Of a stretch of DNA of 64,000 nucleotides, positions 56,507 through 64,000 are shown one piece after another (the first letter of the stretch is position 1; every line of letters starts with the position of its first letter). Origin of the DNA: Agrocybe praecox. Taxonomy: Eukaryota; Basidiomycota; Agaricomycetes; Agaricales; Agrocybaceae. The notes under the pieces were generated by a model, which was given only the letters and a program-made list of their open reading frames with translations, was not told the origin of the DNA and ran no database searches. The DNA lies in the NCBI GenBank assembly GCA_964017145.1, contig OZ024852.1, positions 1,737,945 to 1,801,944 on the forward strand. The letters run 5' to 3'. The translations under genes were made by a program, and so were the position numbers.

Positions 56507-58098
56507 ATGCCATCCTCCCTCCTCTTTTCTCAAGATGATATCTCTTCGTTTAACAATAGCACATCATCTGCTATGCAGTGAGTCATTCCGACGTTATATA
56601 CGGGCCCTTTCCGTATAGTTCGCTCATCCTCTCCTTTAGTAACAACCCAAATTTTCTCAACCACTGGCTAGCCCAGCAGCAAGTACCCAATAGTTCCTTG
56701 AATACCCAGCAACAATCGCGGAATATGCCAGCCAACAATCAGTCATATGTATGTCCACTACCTGCTTACATGTATACGGCGGCTGATTATACGTCCTTCT
56801 AGTCGCATCAAAGTCAACGCGTTGAGGAACCGTTGCACAACGAGTATACATTCGAAACTCACCCGCCTCAACCTCATGATGAATACCCTGTGTGGTCTCA
56901 AACCCTTTTCCCCATAAATTTGAATGTTCAAACCACTATGCATCACTCTCGTTCATCAGGATCGAACTCTTACCCGGACACCTGGACCAATGATTATTCC
57001 CATGATTTCAACAACGCTCTTGGTCAGGGATCGCCTACATCACCATATCTTACAGGTCCGGAATATTCACCAGTCTCTGCATTGGACACTCTCAGTCCAT
57101 ATACCGTTCACTCAAGGAGTCCATCTAACCCTACTTATGTGTCGCCAACCAACTCAGACCCATCTTTGTCGCCTTTGTATCCACTTTCTACCGGCCTTCC
57201 TTCCCCCTCGACACCAGGCAGTACATCCCACTCGTTCGCACACTCCCCTACCCCCAGCGACATGAATAATATGCTCGTCCTCGACTCACAGCACCACATC
57301 GGCAACGTAAGTTCGCGTTTGAACCTCATGAGCATTACAACTAACGCCTTCTTCCGTAGCCCGAGCGACCTCAATACACTCATCGGGAACAGCTTGCCAA
57401 GTTCAGAGAAGCTACAACTCTTCCCATGGATAACGCAGGGCCTTTCATTCCACAGTTGATGTACAAGCCGCACACGACTAGCGATCGTAAGCGATATGTC
57501 GAAGAGGTCTTACTTGAAGGACCTCTTTACTTCATCTCAGAGCACCCGGAACAGTACGGGATATCTCTCAGAGATGCTCTTCACTCCCGCACCAAGAGAC
57601 TTCGCGACCGTGACCAGATCGTCTTTGAGGGTCGTGGCCCTAGTGTCTCCATCCGTCTCGAGGTCAGTCCTTTTTACCCATCTAATGTCATTCCAATGCT
57701 TATCCCCTTATCTTTTCCAGTGGCCAGGATACAGACAGTGGAGTCGACAGATCCCGACCAAAGACTTCCGCAGTCCTCCCCAGCCCATTACTTTGGCTAA
57801 GCTTGCCAAGAATGTGGCCAAATGCGTCCAGCGCTTCATGGCTGACCGCAAGGCGATGGCTATGGAGGAAGACTGTGACTCCCGATGGAAAATCGGCGAC
57901 GGTCCCGATGACATCAAACTCGACGATCTAATTCTCGTCAGCATCCACCATGTTTCTTTAGGCAGCTGGCAGCCTCAGCTCAGGCTCGTGCGCCCTCCCC
58001 GACAGCGTGCCAGTCGTGTCTCTGTCCCAACTCACTCTCTTGTGACGCCTCCCAATGGATCACCGTCGAGCTTGGTCTCATACTCTCAGTTCCCATAA
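56507..58098 (+). CDS. Unrecognised, probably fungal-specific protein, copy 1
   Basis: I do not recognise the function. Exon 1 gives MPSSLLFSQDDISSFNNSTS, and the donor GTGAGT at 56579 removes a short intron. Exon 2 is Gln/Asn-rich (HWLAQQQVPNSSLNTQQQSR), then after an intron SHQSQRVEEPLHNEYTFETH and a Ser/Pro/Tyr-rich stretch (TGPEYSPVSALDTLSPYTVH). The C-terminal half looks folded: ERPQYTHREQLAKFREATTL, YVEEVLLEGPLYFISEHPEQ, RDQIVFEGRGPSVSIRLEWP, GYRQWSRQIPTKDFRSPPQP, ITLAKLAKNVAKCVQRFMAD, DSRWKIGDGPDDIKLDDLIL, VSIHHVSLGSWQPQLRLVRP. Stop 58098. A disordered, low-complexity N-half with a conserved C-half would suit a regulatory protein, but no DNA-binding motif is seen. A second copy starts at about 62.5 kb. 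Confidence 0.65.
56580..58047 (+). repeat. Duplicated segment, copy 1
   Basis: It matches 62557-64000 from GAGTCATTCC onward, introns included. The match begins at the donor of the first intron, so exon 1 is unique to this copy. The end given is only where the other copy meets the window edge. Confidence 0.9.
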
Positions 58099-59766
58099 AC
58101 GAATCACGTCTCGAATGCTGATTTTTCTGATTTTTCATCTTGCTTTTCTCTTATACTTTGCCTACCCACACTTCCTAGTCCTTAATCTTCGTTTTCATTT
58201 CTATTCATCTCATAGCCTCTGCTCATCGTCTCTATCGATCTCGTTCGTGCAATTCAAAATCTCTGTAGCCATAGTCAACTGCTTTCTACCTTTCTAACCC
58301 TTTAATGCGATGATACCCTGATATCGTACTTGAATATTACATCCTTCTTCGAATTGGAAATTATATCTCTTCTGTTTTACTACTATGCCATAGTTAGACT
58401 GCTCTATGTATTAAACAATATAGACAAATCATATACATAACAAATACCGGGTATTCAAGCATGAAAAGACTCTGAACACTCCGAGGGTGAGTCGACTCTC
58501 GAGTCATCATATGCAAGCTTGACATGTTGAAATGGAGTTTGGTATAGGTAGGTGAGATTGACACATACTGCTCCCGCGAAGACAGATTGGCTGTGCAGCG
58601 CATATGACTCCTTGCCCAATATCACTATCACTTGCCATCGCAGTTCGTGAGCCTTGATACTCTCCACAGGGGACCGGGTGTATAGACATTTACTCCGTGA
58701 TGATTCAGTCCAGCTGAAACGCGGCATTTCAGCCTCAGGGGCGAGCTTTATCCACAGTATTCAGAATGTTTGTGGGACCTATTTACAGCGCTTATTCTCA
58801 CCGTCCAGATGAGCGGGAATTTTCCGACGGAAATCTTCCATATGTATTCCGAGGGTTTATTTTAGCTGTGGCCGTAGAACTCTTTTTCCGTCAGTAGGAT
58901 CTTGGAGGCTGCGTGCCACGGCCTAACTCCAGCGCAGCAATGATATACTTCCCGGCGCGCTGAGAGAGTCGACAAATCATAGTGCTACCTCCGTGATTAT
59001 CTACGGTGTATTGAGCGTGTCTCTGTATATACATGTTCACCCTATATCATTGGACCTTCCTACTGCAAGTTCGCGATTTGCAAGGCTCCCATACCATGTT
59101 AGGTAGACTAGAAACATGCTCAGTATGGCTTTCATGGTAAACCTAAAACGGCAATAGGCTTGCCCCTTTAAGTGGCTAACTTAGTAGAAATTAATTGGTC
59201 TTCGAAACTGATAAGATAAGATAATCCAGCACCATGATTCTTCTCTTCTTGATGATGTAATCAGTTTGCAACTCGTCCTTTCCTTTCTCAAAACTCAAGT
59301 ACCAGGAAGAAATATTACAAGTTCCTACTCTTCTTTGTACATCCGTGTACCGTTACGGTCCAAAAATCAACGGGAGCTCAGCAATGGTGCCATAGGACCC
59401 ACTTGCTCTGATAGAGTCTCTTCCAGAAGTAAGGAACTACCACGGCACCAGCCTGAGTCTATTGGTGTACGTATGCTTGAGTTTACGAACCCATCTGCCG
59501 AGAGGTCATGTACTCCTCGTGCACCACTATGGTCTTCCTTGCCAAAAATACATTGGAACGTCAAGCTCGACCTCCCTTTCAAACACCACAGAATGCCCAT
59601 GAGCCGGTCACGTTCTCTGTCTTCTTTAGCTTAATTTCAAGTATCCCGCTATCTGATATCCGATGAGGCCATTCAAAATCCGATCGATTTCGGCGCTCAA
59701 TTATCATATAAATGTAGGTACTCATATCAACATGCCCATTCAACTCTGCCTTGTCTTGAACCAATC
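58099..59766. other. Long gene-poor stretch
   Basis: 1.67 kb. A 90-codon minus frame (58455-58727) and a 122-codon plus frame (59266-59634) are open but match nothing I know, and the second lacks an ATG. A triple GATA motif is at 59209. It may hold decayed genes. Confidence 0.5.
59209..59225. promoter_or_regulatory. Triple GATA motif
   Basis: TGATAAGATAAGATAAT, three overlapping GATAA cores, about 540 bp upstream of the MYND gene. It suits a GATA factor (nitrogen or light response); inference only. Confidence 0.35.
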
Positions 59767-61530
59767 ATGTCCTTCTTGAATCTAAGCAGCGTACGCCCAG
59801 ACAAACATAAGGATCGTATTCGTTGGAATGCCAGCTGGGAAGGGGATCTTGAAATATATCAAACCTTCAAGCATGGCCTGCCCAACCTTTACCTTCGCAA
59901 TCCCAATCTTATGGCACACGACACGGGGTTCGGACGAATCATAATCGATCAACTGAACGCCTCGCGAAGAACGGAGCTCATTGCACTCCAGGATGATGTC
60001 TCTAGGAGAGCACTCGCTCGAATAGCAACTGACGGCTTTAGCGATAAATGGATCGCTTTGGAAGCAGACATAAGGAAACAACATCTCTTGGAAGCGATCT
60101 TCAAAACTTCTACGACCGGACCTGACATGGAAGACTACAGAAAATGGTGTCCCGAAATTACGCTCGAAGGCCTCGGGAACGACGGTCAAGCCTATCTTGA
60201 TTTACTTATGCATCTCATACGTTCAGAAAGCTATACTGCTGGGGAAAGGGACCTCATAATGTTCCCTCATCCAATCGTCGATGCAATATTCTTGAATATA
60301 GGGCAACTTCAAGGCCCTGAATTTTATCTCAAGATGCAGATAGACAGGACATACTTCATAACAATGGTTATATGGAGGACCTACCTTTCTTTCGTGAGCA
60401 TCAGATTCCTCGCAGCATATTTTAACATAAATTCAATATTGGATTTAGCACGATCTGGACGAAATTCCTCGCTTTTTTGAAGTTAAACCACTAGATTCCA
60501 AGAACGAACCAATAACTCGACGTTCTATGAGAGGGAAACTCCGCGAAAAATCTGAATCGAAGAAAGAATTCGCAGAAAGACTTCGAAAGATGAAGGAAAT
60601 GGACAATGCCAAAGGAGAATCCGCCTATTGCTGGCACTGTGGCCTCAGTGAGGCAGCCCTTCCCCCTGGGACCTCCCTCAAAGCATGCTCGGGGTGCAAG
60701 AAAATTGGGCGCAAAGTTCTATATTGTTCAACGTACGTCCTGATTTTGACTACTTTACTAGTAAAATTTTATAACCATTAATTCGAAACTCACATAGGAT
60801 CTGTCAGAAAGAAGACTGGAAAGAAGGATTGGGTGAGGTACCACACAAATTGATTTGTGGCGAGCCAAAAGCAAAAGGGGTAGCCATTTCGAAGACAGAA
60901 ATTCCCCGCATGCCAGTGGAGCCTATAATCCAAGATTTACCATCTCAAATGAATACAATCCACAAAAGGACACCTGCACTGACGTATCAACTCTCATTGC
61001 TAAGAAAACACTGGGACGACAACAATGATTACTTTGTAGGTGTCATTCTATGCATATTTACGATGTTTGCTTATCCAAATGCAGTTTGTCCAGAAGCATC
61101 CCCTTCCGGATATATCGCTTCGCATACCAGGTTAGTTTTAGATTGGATTCTCTTCGGTGACTTTGATTTCAACGCACACTCTTAACTTTAACGCGTCAAG
61201 TGCGCGACATAAAAGCGAAATTTCTTGCTCACAGGAAAGCAGGTTGGTTTCTTGGTTGCTAAAGTCAAAATTTCCATTTGTTAATCATTCTTCCCTTTTT
61301 GTATTTCTATAGCGTTCGAAACGAATGATGCATCAGCTGTAAAAAAGATGTACACTATTTTGCAACCTTTCGCCTCCAGATTTACGCCTCCGACCTACAG
61401 CTTGAAGAAACAACTGGAAGACGAGTACGGCAAATTTGAGGGTATAGATGATGGTGATGAAACGGAAGACGCTGACATGACCAAGGTTATTGATGATTTC
61501 CTTAGACTGATGCCAACGAACATGAAATGA
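59767..61530 (+). CDS. MYND-type zinc-finger protein
   Basis: MYND fingers bind proline-rich peptides. The protein starts MSFLNLSSVRPDKHKDRIRW. A helical N-domain of about 300 residues follows with no recognised family (FKHGLPNLYLRNPNLMAHDT, EDYRKWCPEITLEGLGNDGQ, IFLNIGQLQGPEFYLKMQID). Next is a basic linker (KLREKSESKKEFAERLRKMK), then the MYND finger: YCWHCGLSEAALPPGTSLKA, CSGCKKIGRKVLYCSTICQK, EDWKEGLGEVPHKLICG, all zinc ligands present. After it come a conserved-looking HKRTPALTYQLSLLRKHWDD and an acidic end (EGIDDGDETEDADMTKVIDD). No SET domain is seen. About five introns. It sits between the two copies of the duplicated family gene. Agaricomycetes often have many such genes. Confidence 0.83.
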
Positions 61531-62431
61531 CGCCCTTCAAGATGCTTTGGTTGCTTACGTGGTGTTGTACAGTGTCGGATGAGGGAGGTTGATGTAATTT
61601 GGCGAAACTTTTGACGTGCACTGTTTTATTTTTGAAAAAGTTCATCACCACAGTTCGAACTTCCGGAGTCCAGAACCCATAAAGCTCAATCTATTTTTAG
61701 TCGATCGACATATGACGTATCCTGTGATTATCCTTTCCCCTTTTAGAGTTTTAATCATACACACCTTGGTTGTCTTGGCGCCTTGAGACCGATTGAACAG
61801 TTTGAACTTACTGAACACGAAGCTGTAGCAAATCAGTTTCGTACGGATCTAGCAGCTTTGATAAAGCTAGTCTATTTAGAACGGCAAAAAGTAATTGCAG
61901 ATCAGCCCTGTATTAATAATTACCTGCCGAGGCGGCAGTGTGTCAATGTTCGTAGGATATACTGCTACTTCAAATTAGTACTCCCCGCGTCAATGTCTTT
62001 CCATGGGCTCGCGAGCAAGGGTAAACACCTTATAGTTTTTTTCAAGACTCTGACTGCTGGTTTTTGGGAGTACGTCGGCACGCGTTGCTGAACGATGATC
62101 GAAACACTCGTCTTGTCATCAGCACTTAATTATTTCAGCGCTTATTTTGACATAACGTGTTGGAATAATAGGGGTAAATGCAAGCGCATCACGAAGTGAT
62201 CACTTGATGGCCTGCAGATTATCTCGAGGAGATAATGCATTTCAGGCTTACTCTGTTATAGTGTAGCTACATGAATAATAAACCCCGCTTGATTGCAAGG
62301 GTCCCTACTTCAACCCGAGTGACCTCGAAGACCCGGTCATTATAACATAACGAAAACGCAAAATCAGTCTTCGTGTGGTAAAAATATCAAACGAGACACG
62401 CTTCTCAATTACAGCATAAGAACTTTGATTT
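61531..62431. other. Intergenic upstream of copy 2
   Basis: 901 bp. A 102-codon frame (61783-62091) without clear features is not called. Nothing in it resembles the 5' flank of copy 1. Confidence 0.5.
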
Positions 62432-64000
62432 ATGATATTTGACGTCTCAAAAATGAGTATCACGACCGATATCATGATGCCGCAGTATTACGAGAAGAAA
62501 GACAGTTTTCAAAATAGAAAAAGTAGCACTACGACCGATATCATGATCCGAGGGCGGAGTCATTCCGACGTTATATACGGGGCCTTTTTATATAGTTCGC
62601 TCATCCTCTCCTTTAGTAACAACCCAAATTTTCTCAACCACTGGCTAGCCCAGCAGCAATTATCCAATAGTTGCTTGAATACGAAGCAACAATCGCGGAA
62701 TATGCCAGCCAACGATCAGTCATATCAGTCATATGTATGTGCACTGTGACCTGCTTACCTGTATACGGCGGCTGATTATACGTCCTTCTAGTCGCATCAA
62801 AGTCAACGCGTTGAGGAACCGTTGCACAACGAGTATATATTCGAAACACCCCCGCGTCAACCTCATGATGAATACCACCCTGTGTGGTCTCAAACCCTTT
62901 TCCCCATGAGTTTGAATGTTAAAACCACTATGCATTCATCAGGATCGAACTCTTACTCGGACACCCGGGCCAATGATTATTCCCATGATTTCAACAACGC
63001 TCTTGGTCAGGGATCGCCTACATCCCCACATCTTACAGGTCCGGAATATTCACCAGACTCTGCATTGGACACTCTCAGTCCATATCTCGTTCACTCAAGG
63101 AGTCCATCTAACCTTATTTATGTGTCGCCAACCAACTCAGACCCATCTACCGGCCTTCCTTCCCCCTCGACCCCGAAATCTCGCTCGCTCACACCTTCTA
63201 CCCCTAGCGAAATGAATACTATGCTCGTCCTCGACTCACAGCACCACATCGGCAACGTAAGTTCGCGTTTGAACCTCATGAGCATTACAACTAACGCCTT
63301 CTTCCGTAGCCCGAGCGACTTCAATATACTCATCGCGAACAGGTTGCCAAGTTCAGAGAAGCTACAACTCTTCCCATGGATAACGCAGGGCCTTTCATTC
63401 CACAGATGATGTACAAGCCGCACACGACTAGCGATCGTAAACGATATGTCGAAGAGGTCTTGCTTGAAGGACCTCTTTACTTCATCTCAGAGCACCCGGA
63501 ACAGTACGGTATATCTCTCAGAGATGCTCTTCACTCCCGCACCAAGAGACTCCGCGACCGTGACCAGATCGTCTTTGAGGGTCGTGGCCCTAGTTTCTCC
63601 ATTCGTCTCGAGGTCAGTCCTTTTTACCCATCTAATGTCATTCCAATGCTTATGCTCTTGTCTTCTCCAGTGGCCAGGATACAGACAGTGGAGTCGACAG
63701 ATCTCGACCAAAGACTTCCGCAGTCCTCCTCAGCCCATAACTTTGGCTGGGCTTGCCAAGAATGTGGCCAAATGCATCCAGCGCTTCATGGTTGACCGCA
63801 AGTCCATGCCTATGGGGGAAGACTGTGACTCCCGATGGAAAATCGGCGACGGTCCCGATGACATTAAACTCGACGATCTAATTCTCGTCAGCATCCACCA
63901 TGTTTCTTTGGGCAGCTGGCAGCCTCAGCTCAGGCTCGTGCGCCCTCCCCGACAGCGTGCCAGTCGGGTCGAGTCGGTCCCGACTCACTCTCTTGTGACG
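62432..64000 (+). CDS. Unrecognised, probably fungal-specific protein, copy 2, with a replaced 5' end; runs off the window
   Basis: A paralog of the gene at 56507. Exon 1 of copy 1 is absent and the donor GTGAGT is changed to GGAGT, so that intron cannot be removed here. Instead an ATG at 62432 opens a new N-terminus (MIFDVSKMSITTDIMMPQYY) that reads straight through the old intron (GRSHSDVIYGAFLYSSLI) into the shared exon 2. Later exons keep their splice sites and frame: SHQSQRVEEPLHNEYIFETP, ERLQYTHREQVAKFREATTL, YVEEVLLEGPLYFISEHPEQ, GYRQWSRQISTKDFRSPPQP. Small insertions and deletions against copy 1 in coding exons are all multiples of three, which suggests it is still translated. The 3' end is beyond 64000. 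If the new start is not used, it is a 5'-truncated pseudogene. Confidence 0.55.
62462..62547 (+). repeat. 17-nt direct repeat in the new 5' end of copy 2
   Basis: ACGACCGATATCATGAT at 62462-62478 and again at 62531-62547, offset by 69 nt (23 codons, in frame), encoding TTDIM twice. The second unit ends 10 nt before the duplication breakpoint. Confidence 0.85.
62557..64000 (+). repeat. Duplicated segment, copy 2
   Basis: It matches 56580-58047, with scattered substitutions and a few small in-frame indels (for example 24 nt missing near 63148, 9 nt gained near 62725). It runs to the window end. Confidence 0.9.

Noticed and set aside
58455..58727. 90-codon minus frame with an ATG in the gene-poor stretch
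   Set aside because: No recognisable motif, no neighbouring exons joined by good splice sites; could be a decayed gene but cannot be supported.
59266..59634. 122-codon plus frame
   Set aside because: It begins at a TTG and not an ATG, with no family resemblance.
1..64000. CRISPR arrays, bacterial operons, integrated virus or intact transposon
   Set aside because: Intron-rich eukaryotic genes throughout; no spaced repeats, transposase, reverse transcriptase or viral gene was recognised.

Overview
The window is nuclear DNA from a filamentous basidiomycete, most likely a wood- or litter-decaying agaricomycete. Genes are dense and on both strands. They are cut by many 45-60 nt GT-AG introns and have no operons. 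Several families point to Agaricomycetes: a GH45 endoglucanase of the Phanerochaete Cel45A type (subfamily C), an AA9 copper monooxygenase, a Ste50-type adaptor with C-terminal SH3 domains (the layout known from Ustilago Ubc2), and MYND-finger genes. All gene models were built by eye from splice signals and family resemblance. Ends are usually firm; some internal exon borders are not.

Layout. 1-16.7 kb: 3' part of a GH47 mannosidase, a Gfo/Idh/MocA dehydrogenase, OHCU decarboxylase, a J-domain protein, a CDK7/Kin28-type kinase, an Nup153/Nup1-like nucleoporin, the complex I 21 kDa subunit, GH45 endoglucanase, a DHHC palmitoyltransferase, a dual-specificity phosphatase and Mediator subunit 4. 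17-30.9 kb: a ClC chloride transporter, a DUF2408 protein, a small coiled-coil protein, tropomyosin, MsrB, an eIF4E-family protein, a Kei1-like IPC synthase subunit, a PQ-loop protein and a TMEM14 protein. 31.2-42.6 kb: AA9 LPMO, Ipi3, a second J-domain protein, and a tandem pair of Ste50-type adaptors (SAM-RA-SH3-SH3, then SAM-RA only). 43-55.7 kb: a large disordered AP-1-accessory-like protein, a small membrane protein, BRAP/Etp1, a CoA-type Nudix hydrolase, Vma12, ataxin-10/Ctr86 and Leo1. 56.4-64 kb: two copies, about 6 kb apart, of an unrecognised probably fungal-specific gene flanking a MYND-finger gene. The second copy has lost the first exon and runs off the window.

Most genes are unrelated housekeeping genes. 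Functional themes are transcription (CDK7, Med4, Leo1), trafficking and sorting (ClC, Vma12, AP-1 accessory, Kei1), plant cell-wall attack (GH45, AA9) and MAPK signalling (the two adaptors). Many neighbours are divergent and share promoters of 100-570 bp. My eye scan found nine CACGTG palindromes in 64 kb, all nine between genes and 62-289 bp from a start codon.

I saw no CRISPR array, convincing tRNA or rRNA gene, or intact transposon. The most unusual items are the adaptor pair, the duplicated gene with a replaced 5' end, the promoter-restricted E-boxes, two consecutive 17-nt microexons in the ClC gene, and a TMEM14 gene whose first coding exon is just the start codon.
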